Source: Bifidobacterium aerophilum
GTDB lineage: Bacteria > Actinomycetota > Actinomycetes > Actinomycetales > Bifidobacteriaceae
Direction of reading: 5' to 3'
NCBI RefSeq assembly: GCF_010667685.1
Contig: NZ_WHZW01000019.1
Span: 1-64,000 of the forward strand
Length of the DNA: 64,000 bases
The notes beneath the pieces are model-generated. The model was not told where the DNA came from. It searched no databases and worked only from the letters and a program-made list of their open reading frames with translations. Positions 8,401 through 17,700 of the stretch are shown here, in pieces (position 1 is the first letter of the stretch; every line of letters starts with the position of its first letter). The translations under genes and the position numbers were made by a program.

Positions 8401-10294
8401 GGACGGCGCGCTGAACCTCAAGGGTGGTGAGTCCTACGTCACCACGCCGCTCGACAAACTCGGCAACGGCAACGAGGTCTCCTTCGACGTGACGCTCAAC
8501 GAGCCCACCAAGCCCGGCGATATCCTGTTCGAGTCGGACACCGACTACTCCACGCAGGACATCCGCATCATGGACGACGGCACGCTGGGCTTCACGCGCG
8601 AACTGTACGACTACAGCTTCGGCTATACGCTGCCGGTCGGCAAGAAGGTCAACGTGACCATCGTCACCAGCCAGCAGAAGACCCAGCTGTACATCGACGG
8701 CAAGTTCGTGGCCAACGCGTCCGGCAAGTTCGTGAACAAGGGTCTGACCAAGAAGACCGGCATCACGAACTCCACGTTCGCCCTGCCGCTGCAGCGTATC
8801 GGGTCCAAGACCCAGGCCATCAACGCGACGATCGACAACGTGACCGTGCGGAAGGCCACGGAGAAGAACGCCGATCCGTATGGGAAGAGCTGCTGGACCG
8901 GCGCGACGAACTCCGAAACACCCGCCCAGTCCAACGGCACCGAAGGTCTGCTCAGCTACGCGTTCGACGGCAAGTCAAACACCATCTGGCACTCCAACTG
9001 GGTCGGCGCAAGCGACCAGCTGACGAACGGCAAGACGTACTACGCCGAGATCACGTTCTGCAACCCGCTGACCATCAACCAGTTCTCGTTCACTCCGCGT
9101 ACCGATAAAGACAGCGGCATCGTCACCAAGGCCGATCTGCAAATCAAGGGACCGAGCGACACCGACTGGAAGACGGTTGCCACGGATCAGGCGTTCGCCG
9201 CCGACCACTCCACGAAGACCTTCTCCTTCCCCGAGCAGCAGGTCAAGGCCGTCAAGTTCACCGCCAAGCAGTCGAACGATGACTGGGTCGCCGTATCCGA
9301 GTTCGAGGTGAACGACGTACGCTCCCATGTGTGGGCTGGCGCGTCGCCGGCTGAGGCGGGCACGGTGAGTGCCACCGTCGAGGGCGACGAAGCTGGCGAG
9401 GTCGGCGCGACCGCATCCGTGGATGTGGCCGCCGGAACCACCGTGACGCTCAAGGCCACCGCCGAGGAAGGCTATCGTTTCGTCGGCTGGTACGACAATG
9501 TCAGCGAGAACGCGGTTTCGACCGACGCCTCGTATGAGATCACACCGAACGGCAACGTCGCATACACTGCGAAGTTCGAGAAGATCCCCGACACGGTTGT
9601 TCCGGTGGAATCCGTGAAGGTGTCCGGTAACGCTTCGATGAAGGTCGATGACGAGCAGACGCTGACCGCGACCGTTAAGCCCGACAACGCCACCGATAAG
9701 TCCGTGACGTGGAAGTCCTCGGATACTTCGGTCGCCACGGTTGACGCCGATGGCACCGTCACGGCAAAGGCCGAAGGCAACGTGACCATCACCGCCACGT
9801 CGGTTGCCGACTCGAGCAAGTACGGCGAAATCACCATCGCCGTCACCGCCAAGAGCGGCGGAAACGGCGACGATCAGAAGCCGGAAACGACGGTCACTGT
9901 CGAATCCGTGGCCGTGACCAGCGCCGACGGCAAGAACAAGATTACCGCCGGCAAGAAGCTCACGCTGAACGCTGCGGTAACCACCAAGCCGGCTGGCAAG
10001 AACGTTGCCGTCACGTGGAAGTCTTCGGACGAGTCCATCGCTACGGTTGACGCCAACGGCGTGGTGACCGGCGTGAAGGCTGGCAAGGTGACCATCACCG
10101 CCACCGCTGGCGGCAAGACCGGACAGATCACCGTTGAGGTCGTGCCGGCTTCCGGAGACACCTCCAGCACCACCAAGCCGAACAAGAAGCCCGGTGTTGC
10201 CGACACCGGTGCAACGGTCTCGGCTGTGGCCCTGATGGGTGCGCTGCTGCTCGCCTGTGGCATTGCGATGAAGACCCGCAAGGCTCGCGCCTGA
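5426..10294 (+). CDS. Secreted, membrane-anchored GH20 glycosidase (lacto-N-biosidase / beta-N-acetylhexosaminidase type)
   Basis: The 1622-residue surface protein begins with a signal peptide (cleavage near AFA-A, about residue 32). Two F5/8-type C (CBM32-like) domains follow at about 36-176 and 188-336, then a GH20b domain from 440 and the GH20 barrel at about 566-925. The Asp751-Glu752 pair in HVGADEF is the substrate-assisted catalytic pair. Next come a LamG-like sandwich (953-1143), a third CBM32-like domain (1155-1297), an InlB-type repeat (1315-1389), two Big_2 Ig-like domains (1395-1476 and 1492-1574) and a C-terminal hydrophobic segment with a KTRKARA tail. The order GH20b-GH20-sandwich-CBM32-Big_2-TM resembles B. 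bifidum lacto-N-biosidase, but terminal hexosaminidase activity is equally possible. VADTG precedes the hydrophobic segment where a sortase signal would be LPxTG. ATG 5426 has GGAG upstream. It likely releases host milk-oligosaccharide or mucin glycan units. Confidence 0.9.
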   Translation: MQLKGIRRALGGIIAAATLLSIGITGVGTAFAADDANLALNKTATASSYESGTTFTADKAVDGDESTRWGTGQNVADNEWLNVHLADTAETVRQVNIDFERTDAAQNILSYKVELKNAEGTYETAYTKANDGTRAKQHERVQFDADKQATDVRVTILKADGGTLNWVNVGINELSVYASIQKDIISTADVNHMSSATMTASTVEEGTQFTADKATDSDASTRWASDYTASTAQWIKGTFANPTVIKEVQITFNTRNTSPEPSNVKSFDLKYTDENGAEQTAEANHAVEASGQGFATKVTIKLDEAITAESLTLTNFNTDGNTNWNNISIADWKAYSNEQVASLDSIVAQLQNDHKTIGTDVDTLTLPEVPTGYTIKFNGADFEQLISKDLKINHPLNDKTVNVSYVVTKTSDNTTATTEDIPYTLTGTATEQTGKNAKPNIIPEIAEWHSESDMKVSAASLTAVTYDDDSLKAVVDEFVADYKDFTGRTLTASKEAAKANAFNFSKPADASASAMLKQLGDEGYTMDIKADRIDAASTSVTGNMYAMQTILQMTKQDDTGFVIGQMRDYPRFTVRGFVLDMARKPISLDMVKQMARTMRYYKMNDLQTHLSDNYIFLEDYGVYDTEDEGYKAYDAFRLETSVTNSKGESPTATDYAISKKDFREFIQSERSVGMNIVPEIDMPAHATAFTKVWPELAVQNKSTQGGKRPLIDHLDVTKDETMRLIESIFDDYTKGDNPTFDSKTTVHVGADEFLASNEGYRKFVNDIVPYVKATNPVRLWGSLSYATGSTVITKDAIDNVEMNLWSSGWADGVQMYNMGYKLINTIDTYGYMVPNGSGSKGAYGDYLNVTDVFNNFAANRVGTSGGWKYIPSSSDQTLGAAFAIWNDNIDKRASGLTESDEYARFFDALPVYAEKNWATTGKEKGTAAALTALAKTQGDAPRTNPYYHATADGNGDYEQYAFDGTGDAAKADSSESGRDLTLDGDGNTAEIKDGALNLKGGESYVTTPLDKLGNGNEVSFDVTLNEPTKPGDILFESDTDYSTQDIRIMDDGTLGFTRELYDYSFGYTLPVGKKVNVTIVTSQQKTQLYIDGKFVANASGKFVNKGLTKKTGITNSTFALPLQRIGSKTQAINATIDNVTVRKATEKNADPYGKSCWTGATNSETPAQSNGTEGLLSYAFDGKSNTIWHSNWVGASDQLTNGKTYYAEITFCNPLTINQFSFTPRTDKDSGIVTKADLQIKGPSDTDWKTVATDQAFAADHSTKTFSFPEQQVKAVKFTAKQSNDDWVAVSEFEVNDVRSHVWAGASPAEAGTVSATVEGDEAGEVGATASVDVAAGTTVTLKATAEEGYRFVGWYDNVSENAVSTDASYEITPNGNVAYTAKFEKIPDTVVPVESVKVSGNASMKVDDEQTLTATVKPDNATDKSVTWKSSDTSVATVDADGTVTAKAEGNVTITATSVADSSKYGEITIAVTAKSGGNGDDQKPETTVTVESVAVTSADGKNKITAGKKLTLNAAVTTKPAGKNVAVTWKSSDESIATVDANGVVTGVKAGKVTITATAGGKTGQITVEVVPASGDTSSTTKPNKKPGVADTGATVSAVALMGALLLACGIAMKTRKARA

Positions 10295-10309
10295 CGGCTC
10301 ATGGCATGT

Positions 10310-10332
10310 GAGCCCGGCCTGTCGCCGGGCTC
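10310..10332 (+). terminator. Hairpin after the GH20 gene
   Basis: A perfect 9-bp stem GAGCCCGGC / GCCGGGCTC with a 5-nt loop lies 15 bp after the GH20 stop codon. No T-run follows, so it could stabilise the 3' end rather than terminate. Confidence 0.5.
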
Positions 10333-10382
10333 ACGCCGATAACTGAACAGATAACTCAATACATGGCTGCATGCCATACGAA

Positions 10383-10417
10383 AACGGGGCTGACACCTTA
10401 CGGATGTCAGCCCCGTT
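10383..10417 (-). terminator. Terminator of the rplQ operon
   Basis: Perfect 13-bp arms (AACGGGGCTGACA and its complement) with a 9-nt loop are followed on the minus strand by TTTT. The hairpin sits 38 bp past the rplQ stop codon and between convergent genes, so it may work in both directions. Confidence 0.85.
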
Positions 10418-10455
10418 ATTGTTGCCTGACTAGGCAATTCAATCAGCTAAGAGAC

Positions 10456-10932
10456 TCACTCAGCGTTCTCGGCGGGAGCCTCGGTAGCCTCGGCAACGGC
10501 CTCAGCCGGCGCAGCGGTCTCCTCGGCGACCTTGGTCGCGGCTTCGGCTTCCTTCACGACGGCCTTCTTGGCGACCGGCTCGGTGACGAGCTCGATGATC
10601 GCGGCCGGAGCGGCGTCGCCCTTACGCGGGGCGATCTTCACGATGCGGGTGTAGCCGCCCTCGCGCTGCTCCATCTGCTCGGCGATCTGCGTGAACAGAA
10701 CGTGCACGACGGACTTGTTGCGGATGACGCGCATCACGCGACGACGGGAGTGCAGATCACCGCGCTTCGCGAAGGTGATCAGGCGCTCGGCCAGCGGACG
10801 GAGGCGCTTGGCCTTCGGCAGCGTGGTGACGATGCGGCCGTTCTGGAACAGGCTCGTGGCCATGTTCGCGAGCATCAGGCGCTCGTGGGCCGGGCTGGAG
10901 GCCAGACGCGGCCCCTTCTTCGGTGTAGGCAT
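10456..10932 (-). CDS. rplQ: Large ribosomal subunit protein bL17
   Basis: The 158-residue protein begins [19 protein letters not shown], the bL17 N-terminus. The conserved core ends near residue 115; the rest is an Ala/Glu-rich tail absent from short bacterial homologues but common in actinobacteria. It is the last gene of the infA-rpmJ-rpsM-rpsK-rpoA-rplQ unit and is followed by a strong terminator. bL17 packs against the exit-tunnel side of the 50S subunit. Confidence 0.97.
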   Translation of the reverse strand: MPTPKKGPRLASSPAHERLMLANMATSLFQNGRIVTTLPKAKRLRPLAERLITFAKRGDLHSRRRVMRVIRNKSVVHVLFTQIAEQMEQREGGYTRIVKIAPRKGDAAPAAIIELVTEPVAKKAVVKEAEAATKVAEETAAPAEAVAEATEAPAENAE

Positions 10933-11019
10933 GTTAACTCCTTGAATGCCCCGCCGCGCTCAGGTGGGCATATGCCCGAACGTCCGGGCGCGGCGGAGTG
11001 GTTGGTCAAAAGCGGGAAA

Positions 11020-12015
11020 TCACTCGTCTTCGGGCGAGTAGAAGGTGCCGCCTTCGAGGTTGGTGGTATCGAAGCCCAGCGGGGAGGCCTTGAGCGACAG
11101 TCCGAGGGACTGCAGCTTGTCCTTGACCTCGTCAATCGACTTCATACCGAAATTGCGGATGTCGAGCAGATCCTGCTCGGTGTGGTTGACCAGCTCACCG
11201 ATGGTGTGGATGCCCTCACGCTTGAGGCAGTTGTAGCTGCGCTGGGTGAGGTTGAGATCCTCGATCGGCACGGCCATCTCCGGGTTGGTCTCCTCGGCCA
11301 CCGGGGCCGGGCCGACCTCGACGCCTTCGGCCTGGGCATTGAGCTCACGGCACAGGCCGAAGAGCTCGACCAGGGTCGAACCGGCGGAAGCGACCGCGTC
11401 ACGCGGCGAGATGGCGGGCTTGGTCTCCACGTCCAGAATGAGCTTGTCGAAATCCGTGCGCTGTTCCACACGGGTGGCCTCGACCTTGTAGCTCACCTTG
11501 AGCACCGGGGAGTAGATCGAGTCGACCGGGATGCGGCCGATCTCGTCGTTGTCCTGCTTGTTCATCTGCGCCGGCACGTAGCCGCGGCCGCGCTCGACGG
11601 TGAACTCGATCTCGAGTTCGCCATCCTCGGCCAGGGTCGCGATGTGCATCTCCGGGTTGGCGATGGTAACGCCGGCCGGCGGGGTGATGTCACCCGCAGT
11701 GGCCTCGCCTTCGCCGCTCTTGCGCAGATACATGACGACCGGCTCGTCGTACTCGCTGGTGAGCACGATGCCCTTGATGTTGAGCAGGATCTCGGTCACG
11801 TCCTCTTCGACACCCGGCAGAGTGGTGAACTCGTGCAGGGCGCCGGAGATGCGAACCGAAGTCACAGCCGCGCCCGGAATCGAGCTCAGGAGGGTACGGC
11901 GCAGGGAATTGCCCAGCGTATAGCCGAAACCAGGCTCAAGAGGCTCGATGGTGAAGCGGGAGCGCTGCGGGTTGAGGACTTCCTCGGTCAGTGTCGGACG
12001 CTGTGCGATAAGCAC
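11020..12015 (-). CDS. rpoA: RNA polymerase alpha subunit
   Basis: The 331-residue protein has the assembly domain at about 1-230 ([25 protein letters not shown] is the signature region, near the N-terminus) and the DNA- and activator-binding C-terminal domain at about 250-310 ([16 protein letters not shown]). It dimerises to nucleate RNA polymerase assembly. It lies between rpsK and rplQ, the usual alpha-operon position. Confidence 0.98.
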   Translation of the reverse strand: MLIAQRPTLTEEVLNPQRSRFTIEPLEPGFGYTLGNSLRRTLLSSIPGAAVTSVRISGALHEFTTLPGVEEDVTEILLNIKGIVLTSEYDEPVVMYLRKSGEGEATAGDITPPAGVTIANPEMHIATLAEDGELEIEFTVERGRGYVPAQMNKQDNDEIGRIPVDSIYSPVLKVSYKVEATRVEQRTDFDKLILDVETKPAISPRDAVASAGSTLVELFGLCRELNAQAEGVEVGPAPVAEETNPEMAVPIEDLNLTQRSYNCLKREGIHTIGELVNHTEQDLLDIRNFGMKSIDEVKDKLQSLGLSLKASPLGFDTTNLEGGTFYSPEDE

Positions 12016-12105
12016 TGTGTTATCCTTTCAGCTTCTGGTCGGTGGTGCACTCACCGGCCAGGCAAGCGGCTTTGGATGAATTGCGATGTCTAGTGCTCAG
12101 ACGGC

Positions 12106-12507
12106 TCAGACGCGACGACGCTTCGGCGGACGAACGCCGTTGTGCGCCTGCGGGGTGACGTCGGTGATCGAACCGACCTCAAGACCGGCGGACTGCAGGG
12201 AGCGGATGGCGGTCTCGCGACCGGAACCCGGGCCCTTGACGAAGACGTCGACCTTCTTCAGACCGTGCTCCATCGCCTTGCGGGCGGCGGACTCAGCGGC
12301 CATGCCAGCGGCGTACGGCGTGGACTTACGGGAGCCCTTGAAGCCGACATCGCCACCGGACGCCCAGGACACGACGGCGCCGGACGGATCGGTGATCGAG
12401 ATGATCGTGTTGTTGAAAGTGGACTTGATGTGAGCCTGACCCACCGGGATCGACTTGCGGTCGCGGCGACGGACGGGCTTACGAGCGGCTTGCTTTGCAG
12501 CTGCCAT
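12106..12507 (-). CDS. rpsK: Small ribosomal subunit protein uS11
   Basis: The 133-residue protein contains the uS11 core ([25 protein letters not shown]) and ends in a basic [10 protein letters not shown] tail. It binds 16S rRNA in the platform of the 30S subunit. It is 90 bp upstream of rpoA and 82 bp downstream of rpsM. Confidence 0.97.
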   Translation of the reverse strand: MAAAKQAARKPVRRRDRKSIPVGQAHIKSTFNNTIISITDPSGAVVSWASGGDVGFKGSRKSTPYAAGMAAESAARKAMEHGLKKVDVFVKGPGSGRETAIRSLQSAGLEVGSITDVTPQAHNGVRPPKRRRV

Positions 12508-12589
12508 TGACCCTCGTTTCCTAGTAACGAACTTGTTTGTCTGTCCGGACGATGGGATGGATCATCCCGTGGCCCGGACGAGCCACCTA

Positions 12590-12967
12590 CTACTTGGTGG
12601 CCTTCTTCTTTCCGGCGACCGTGCGCTTCGGGCCCTTGCGGGTACGGGCGTTGGTCTTGGTGCGCTGACCGCGCACGGGCAGACCCTTACGATGACGCAT
12701 GCCCTGATAGCAGTTGATCTGGATCTTACGACGGATGTCCGCATCGATTTCACGACGCAGATCGCCTTCGATCTTGTAGTTGCCCTCAAGATAGTCACGC
12801 AGCGTGATCAGCTGCTCATCCGTCAGATCCTTGACGCGGGTGTCCGGGTTGATACCGGTCGCGGCAAGCGTTTCCTTCGCACGAGTGCGACCCACACCGA
12901 AGATGTAGGTGAGGGCGATTTCAATGCGCTTCTCATTGGGGATGTCGACTCCGGCAAGACGTGCCAT
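12590..12967 (-). CDS. rpsM: Small ribosomal subunit protein uS13
   Basis: The 125-residue protein starts [19 protein letters not shown] and carries the [13 protein letters not shown] signature near its end. uS13 sits in the 30S head and contacts the P-site tRNA and bridge B1. I used the ATG at 12967; a longer in-frame reading from 13000 adds 11 residues not seen in the family. Confidence 0.97.
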   Translation of the reverse strand: MARLAGVDIPNEKRIEIALTYIFGVGRTRAKETLAATGINPDTRVKDLTDEQLITLRDYLEGNYKIEGDLRREIDADIRRKIQINCYQGMRHRKGLPVRGQRTKTNARTRKGPKRTVAGKKKATK

Positions 12968-13116
12968 TGCGATTCCTTCTATGCTCCGCAGGTCGTGCAC
13001 CGAGTCGTCCGGTCTCCCGGCCCGGGCCTGCGTACCCGGGGTTCAGACGCGCCTCTCGGGAGAGACTCGCCTGTGACTCAGCGCCTGGTTTATTTATGGT
13101 GCCGCTGGATCTGCTC

Positions 13117-13230
13117 TCAGCCCTGACGCTGCTTGTGGCGCGGGTTCGTGCAGATCACCATGACGCGGCCGTGACGACGGATCACGCGGCAGTTTTCGCA
13201 GATCCTCTTCACACTAGGGCTGACCTTCAT
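13117..13230 (-). CDS. rpmJ: Large ribosomal subunit protein bL36
   Basis: This is a 37-codon gene between infA and rpsM. The protein begins [14 protein letters not shown] and has the zinc-ribbon ligands Cys11, Cys14, Cys27 and His32, so it is the zinc-binding (C+) form. The ATG is 21 bp from the infA stop codon. Confidence 0.95.
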   Translation of the reverse strand: MKVSPSVKRICENCRVIRRHGRVMVICTNPRHKQRQG

Positions 13231-13251
13231 GGTTTTCCTTTACTTGTACCT

Positions 13252-13470
13252 TTACTTGTAGCGGTACGTAATCCTTCCGCGGTTCAGATCGTACGGGCTC
13301 ATCTCAAGCACCACGCGATCCTGCGGCAGGATACGAATGTAGTTCTTGCGCATCTTGCCGGAGATCGTGGCGAGCACGATGTGCTTGTTCTCGAGTTCGA
13401 CGCGGAACATCGCGTTCGGCAGCGCTTCCACTACCTGACCTTCGACTTCAATCACACCGTCTTTTGCCAT
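13252..13470 (-). CDS. infA: Translation initiation factor IF-1
   Basis: The 72-residue protein ([22 protein letters not shown]) is a full-length S1-like OB-fold factor that occupies the A site during initiation. It appears to head its own unit: a long terminator-like hairpin (13543-13589) separates it from adk, and TATATT at 13535-13540 on the minus strand is a possible -10 box. Confidence 0.97.
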   Translation of the reverse strand: MAKDGVIEVEGQVVEALPNAMFRVELENKHIVLATISGKMRKNYIRILPQDRVVLEMSPYDLNRGRITYRYK

Positions 13471-13542
13471 GAGCCTCGTTATCCGTTCCTCGGGACAATT
13501 ACCGTTAGTGAGTCCGAAGACACACCAACGGAATAATATACA

Positions 13543-13589
13543 CGAACACGGGGATCACGACACGCCGAGTGTCATGATCCCCGTGTTCG
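13543..13589 (-). terminator. Hairpin after adk
   Basis: Two 21-nt arms with a single mismatch and a 5-nt loop lie 43 bp past the adk stop codon. The base of the stem runs into the A/T-rich start of the infA promoter region rather than into a clean T-run. Confidence 0.7.
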
Positions 13590-13632
13590 GTGAAAATATG
13601 CTATGCGCTGGTGCGGTGCCGGCGACCGTCGC

Positions 13633-14196
13633 TCAGGCCTCGAGCGCCTTGACGATGTTCGCCTGGATCGCGTCGATCTCGCCGACGCCGTCGATGGCGA
13701 CCAGTTGGCCGCGCTGCTTGTAGACGTCGAGCAGCGGGGCGGTTTCCTTCGCATAGGTGGCCAGGCGCTTGGCGATGGCCTCCGGGGTGTCGTCGGAACG
13801 GCCCTGCTCCTGGGCACGCTTGGCGATGCGCTCCATGAGCACGTCGTGGTCGGCGTCAAGGGCGACGACCTTGTCGAGCGGGGTGCCCAGCTCTTCAAGC
13901 ATCTGGTCGAGGGCCTCGACCTGGGAGGCGTTGCGCGGGTAGCCGTCGAGGATCCAGCCGTTCTTGGCGTCGTCCATGGCCAGACGGTCCTTAACGATCT
14001 TGTTGGTCAGCTCGTCCGGGACCAGCTCGCCCTTGTCGGTGTACTTGAGGGCCTCAAGACCCAGTTCGGTCTTGTTCTTGATGTTGTAACGGAAGATGTC
14101 GCCGGTGGAGATGGCCGGGATGCCGAAGTGCTCGGCGAGCAGCGCGGCCTGAGTGCCCTTGCCCACGCCCTGCGGGCCCATGATAAGAAGACGCAT
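13633..14196 (-). CDS. adk: Adenylate kinase
   Basis: The 187-residue protein has the Walker A loop GPQGVGKGTQ near its start, the AMP-binding segments STGDIFRYNI and DGYPRNASQVEAL, and a short LID region, so it is the zinc-free short type. It interconverts ATP + AMP and 2 ADP in the cytoplasm. I chose the ATG at 14196 because MRLLIMGPQG is the family N-terminus; the reading to 14298 adds 34 unmatched residues. It follows secY at 132 bp. Confidence 0.97.
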   Translation of the reverse strand: MRLLIMGPQGVGKGTQAALLAEHFGIPAISTGDIFRYNIKNKTELGLEALKYTDKGELVPDELTNKIVKDRLAMDDAKNGWILDGYPRNASQVEALDQMLEELGTPLDKVVALDADHDVLMERIAKRAQEQGRSDDTPEAIAKRLATYAKETAPLLDVYKQRGQLVAIDGVGEIDAIQANIVKALEA

Positions 14197-14328
14197 GTCT
14201 TGGCTCCTTTGCTGATGTATTGGGTGTTTGGAAACGGATGGCTCCGTCGTCGGACGGTCCACGGGACTGTCCTCCTCCTCGCGCGGCCGCCCGCCCATTG
14301 CGGGCGGCCAGGTGAGCCGAGAAAACTC

Positions 14329-15666
14329 TTACTTGCCTTCCTTGTGATCCACGTTCTCGAGCAGGAAGCCGGTGTACTGGAACTGCTCGGTCTGGGCCTT
14401 GGCCTGACGCAGCGTGTCGAGGCCGACGCCCGCGATGATCAGAATGGTGGTGCCGCCGAACGGCAGCTGGGTGTTGAGCTGCAGGCCCATGATGAGCACG
14501 GTCGGGATGAGGGCCACGAACAGCAGGTAGACGGCGCCCACCGTGTTCAGGCGGTTCATCACGTAGCTCAGGTAGCGGCTGGTGGCGCTGCCGGCGCGGA
14601 TGCCCGGGATGAAGCCGCCGTACTGCTTCATGTTGTCGGCGGTCTCGTCAGGGTTGAACGTGATCTCGGTGTAGAAGAAGCAGAAGAACACGATCATCAG
14701 CGCGTACAGGCCGATATACCACACGGACGTGGTGTTGGCGAGGTTGTTGTTGATCCACTTGACCCAGTTCGCGTCGGAATCGCCGAACTGCGCGATCAGG
14801 GTCGGGATGGCGAGGATCGAGGACGCGAAGATCGGCGGGATGACGCCGGACATGTTGATCTTCAGCGGCAGGTAGGTGGAGGAGCCGCCGTACATCTTGC
14901 GGCCGATCATGCGGCGCGTGTACTGCACCGGGATGCGGCGCTGGCACAGTTCGACGAAGTCGACGAAGATCAGGATGACCAGCAGCACGCCGGCGACGAT
15001 CGCGAACTTCGGCCAGTTGCCGTCGGTGCCCTTGGTGCCCCAGCCGATCTCCCACAGCTGCGGCAGGAAGCCGGAGCAGATGGACATGAAGATCAAGATG
15101 GACATGCCCTGACCGATGCCCTTGTCGGTGATCAATTCGGCCATCCACATGATCAGGCCGGTGCCGCCGGTCATGATGAGCACCATGACGATGAGGTTCC
15201 ACACGGAACCGTCCGGGATGACCTGGGAGCAGGAGTAGTTGAAGAGCGCGCCGGAACGGGCGGTGACGAGGATCGTCGTGGACTGCAGCACCGCCAGGCC
15301 GATGGTCAGGTAACGGGTGTACTGCGTCAGCTTCGCCTCGCCGGACTGGCCTTCCTTGTGCAGCGCCTCGAAGCGCGGGATGACGACGCGCAGCAGCTGC
15401 ACGACGATGGACGCGGTGATGTACGGCATGACGCCCAGCGCGAAGATCGACAGCTGCAGCATGGCGCCGCCCGAGAACAGATTGACCAGTCCGATGAAGT
15501 TTTCGGACGCGGTCTTCATCGTGCCCACGCATTCCTGCACGACCTTGTAATCAACGCCCGGCGTCGGAATGAACGAACCGATGCGGTAGATGATGATCAT
15601 GCCGAACACGAACAGTATCTTGTTTCGTAGCTCTTTGGTACGGAAGGCCTGGATTAACGTCCTCAC
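14329..15666 (-). CDS. secY: Preprotein translocase subunit SecY
   Basis: The 445-residue protein has ten predicted membrane helices in the SecY pattern. It starts MRTLIQAFRTKELRNKILF and contains SGGAMLQLSIFALGVMPYI in the plug region. It forms the protein-conducting channel with SecE and SecG. A terminator-like hairpin lies between rplO and secY, so secY-adk are probably transcribed at least partly from their own promoter. Confidence 0.98.
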   Translation of the reverse strand: MRTLIQAFRTKELRNKILFVFGMIIIYRIGSFIPTPGVDYKVVQECVGTMKTASENFIGLVNLFSGGAMLQLSIFALGVMPYITASIVVQLLRVVIPRFEALHKEGQSGEAKLTQYTRYLTIGLAVLQSTTILVTARSGALFNYSCSQVIPDGSVWNLIVMVLIMTGGTGLIMWMAELITDKGIGQGMSILIFMSICSGFLPQLWEIGWGTKGTDGNWPKFAIVAGVLLVILIFVDFVELCQRRIPVQYTRRMIGRKMYGGSSTYLPLKINMSGVIPPIFASSILAIPTLIAQFGDSDANWVKWINNNLANTTSVWYIGLYALMIVFFCFFYTEITFNPDETADNMKQYGGFIPGIRAGSATSRYLSYVMNRLNTVGAVYLLFVALIPTVLIMGLQLNTQLPFGGTTILIIAGVGLDTLRQAKAQTEQFQYTGFLLENVDHKEGK

Positions 15667-15946
15667 CTGGGTTCCTTTCCTATGTGCGCCCCACGCGCAC
15701 CCATCCGGACAGACTCTAGTCGTCGAGTCTAGCGTACAGTGTCTACCTCTGCCCCATAGCAGCGGTTCTCATGTCCAATATTGTTGTGTTCCCGATCGGT
15801 TCCCGACTCCCCTGGCATTCCCCGGACACAGGGGCGGGAGACGATATGCGAAGACGATATTCACGGGAACGAAAATGACCCCCGGCCGCATACGCGGTCG
15901 AGGGTCATCATTCGTATCGCACTGCGGTGTATCTCGCGCGGGGAGA
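15667..15946 (-). other. secY-rplO gap with terminator-like hairpin
   Basis: Imperfect 15-nt arms at 15875-15889 and 15894-15908 (ATGACCC ... GGGTCAT) with an ATAC loop are followed by TTTT on the minus strand, giving a probable terminator after rplO. The rest of the gap should hold the secY promoter, but I see no unambiguous -35/-10 pair. Confidence 0.7.
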
Positions 15947-16405
15947 TTACTCCTCGGAGACGGAACCGCCGGCGGCCTCGATCTTCGACTTGGCCGAAGC
16001 GGAGGCCTTCACGCCCTTGATGTTGAGCGCAACGGTGACCTCACCGTCGCCCAGCACCTTGACGGGCTGGTTGGCGCGCACGGCACCCTTGGCGACCAGG
16101 TCGGCGACGGTCACGTCACCGCCGGCCGGGAAGAGCTTGGCGAGGGCTTCCACGTTCACGACCTGGAACTCCTGCTTGAAGGGGTTCTTGAAGCCACGGA
16201 GCTTCGGCAGGCGCATGTACAGCGGCAGCTGGCCACCTTCGAAGCCCGGACGAACCTGGTAACGCTTCTTGGTGCCCTTTTCGCCACGGCCCGAGGTCTT
16301 ACCCTTGGAACCTTCACCGCGGCCCACGCGGATGCGATCCTTCTTGGCGCCCGGAGCCGGACGCAGATCGTGCATCTGCAGGATGGTGGTTTCTTCTTCT
16401 GCCAT
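15947..16405 (-). CDS. rplO: Large ribosomal subunit protein uL15
   Basis: The 152-residue protein carries the glycine-rich [19 protein letters not shown] region and the [15 protein letters not shown] signature of uL15. It is the last gene before the terminator-like hairpin and is 2 bp from rpmD, so the two are co-translated or tightly coupled. Confidence 0.97.
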   Translation of the reverse strand: MAEEETTILQMHDLRPAPGAKKDRIRVGRGEGSKGKTSGRGEKGTKKRYQVRPGFEGGQLPLYMRLPKLRGFKNPFKQEFQVVNVEALAKLFPAGGDVTVADLVAKGAVRANQPVKVLGDGEVTVALNIKGVKASASAKSKIEAAGGSVSEE

Positions 16406-16407
16406 AA

Positions 16408-16590
16408 TCAGTCGACCTCCTCAACGGTGACCAGGTGGCGCACCGTCAGGATCATGCCACGAGTGTTCTTGTTGTCCTCGAGGACAACGCTCTGGCCGAT
16501 CTTGCGCAGACCGAGGGTCTGAGCGGTGGCGCGCTGCTTGGGCGTACGGTTTACCAGACCGTGGTGCAGGGTGATCTTCAGGTTAGCCAT
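16408..16590 (-). CDS. rpmD: Large ribosomal subunit protein uL30
   Basis: The 60-residue protein has the uL30 fold and signature [20 protein letters not shown]. It lies 3 bp after rpsE and 2 bp before rplO in the spc part of the cluster. Confidence 0.96.
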   Translation of the reverse strand: MANLKITLHHGLVNRTPKQRATAQTLGLRKIGQSVVLEDNKNTRGMILTVRHLVTVEEVD

Positions 16591-16593
16591 CTA

Positions 16594-17331
16594 TCACTCA
16601 CCATCCTTCTGCTGAGCCTGGGCGGCGGCCGCAGCCTCTTCGCGGGCCTTGCGGGCCTCGTCGATGCCGGCGGCGCGGGCGCGCAGGAGGGCGTCCGGAG
16701 CGACCTCGTTGAGGGCCAGACCACGGCGGGCCGCGATCTCTTCCGGATCCTCGAGCTGCTTGAGGGCGGCCACGGTGGCGCGAACCATGTTCACGGCGGT
16801 GGCGGAGCCCATCGACTTGGTCAGGATGTCGGTGATGCCGGCGCACTCCATGACGGCGCGGACCGGACCACCGGCGATAACGCCGGTACCCGGGGCGGCC
16901 GGGCGAAGCAGCACGGTGCCGGCGGCGTCGTGGCCGATCACCGGGTGGGTGACGGTGCCGCGGACGCGCGGAACGGTGAACATGTGCTTCTTGGCGTCGA
17001 GCTGGCCCTTGGCGATGGCGGCCGGAACCTCACGGGACTTGCCGTAGCCAACGCCGACGGTGCCGTTGCCGTCACCGACGACCACGAGCGCGGCGAAGCT
17101 GAACGTACGGCCGCCCTTGTGGGTCTTGGACACACGGTTGATGGTCACCACGCGGTCGAGCAGCTCATCGCCCTGCTTCTCTTCGCGACGGTTGCGACGC
17201 TCGCCGCGACGGCCTTCGCCGCGCTGGCCACGACGGGACTTGCGGTCCTCGTTCGCGTTGTTGGTCTCAGCCGCCTCAGTGTTCTGAGTTTCTTCAGCCA
17301 CTTGGGTTTCCTTCTGGATTTCGTCGCTCAC
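16594..17331 (-). CDS. rpsE: Small ribosomal subunit protein uS5
   Basis: The 245-residue protein contains the double-stranded RNA-binding fold and S5 signature ([31 protein letters not shown]). It is much longer than the roughly 166-residue E. coli protein because of a charged, low-complexity N-terminus and an Ala/Glu/Gln tail, both typical of actinobacteria. Its ATG overlaps the rplR stop codon by 4 bp (ATGA). Confidence 0.97.
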   Translation of the reverse strand: MSDEIQKETQVAEETQNTEAAETNNANEDRKSRRGQRGEGRRGERRNRREEKQGDELLDRVVTINRVSKTHKGGRTFSFAALVVVGDGNGTVGVGYGKSREVPAAIAKGQLDAKKHMFTVPRVRGTVTHPVIGHDAAGTVLLRPAAPGTGVIAGGPVRAVMECAGITDILTKSMGSATAVNMVRATVAALKQLEDPEEIAARRGLALNEVAPDALLRARAAGIDEARKAREEAAAAAQAQQKDGE

Positions 17332-17699
17332 AGTGCCAGACCTCCCTCGCGGGCGCCTTCAGCGACAGCTGCAACGCGACCGGTGTACTTGTTGCCGCCA
17401 CGGTCGAAGACGACGGCCTCGATGCCCGCGGCCTTGGCCTTCTCGGCCACCAGCTCGCCGACCTTCTTGGCGGCCTCGACCTTGGTGCCCTCGAAACCGG
17501 CGAAGTCGGCGGTCAGGGTCGAAGCGGAGACCAGGGTGATGCCCTTGGTGTCGTCGACGATCTGGGCGACCATGTGACGGTTGGAGCGGGAGACAACGAG
17601 ACGCGGCATTTCCGGAGTGCCGGAGATGTGCTTGCGCAGACGGGCGTGACGACGCTTGAGCGCGACCTTCTTGCCCTTGCCGAGAATCTTAACGCTCAT
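17328..17699 (-). CDS. rplR: Large ribosomal subunit protein uL18
   Basis: The 123-residue protein starts [20 protein letters not shown] and contains the 5S rRNA-binding core ([34 protein letters not shown]). I set the start at 17699, one base before the rplF stop codon; the longer reading to 17783 is unlikely. Confidence 0.97.
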   Translation of the reverse strand: MSVKILGKGKKVALKRRHARLRKHISGTPEMPRLVVSRSNRHMVAQIVDDTKGITLVSASTLTADFAGFEGTKVEAAKKVGELVAEKAKAAGIEAVVFDRGGNKYTGRVAAVAEGAREGGLAL

Positions 17700-17700
17700 A

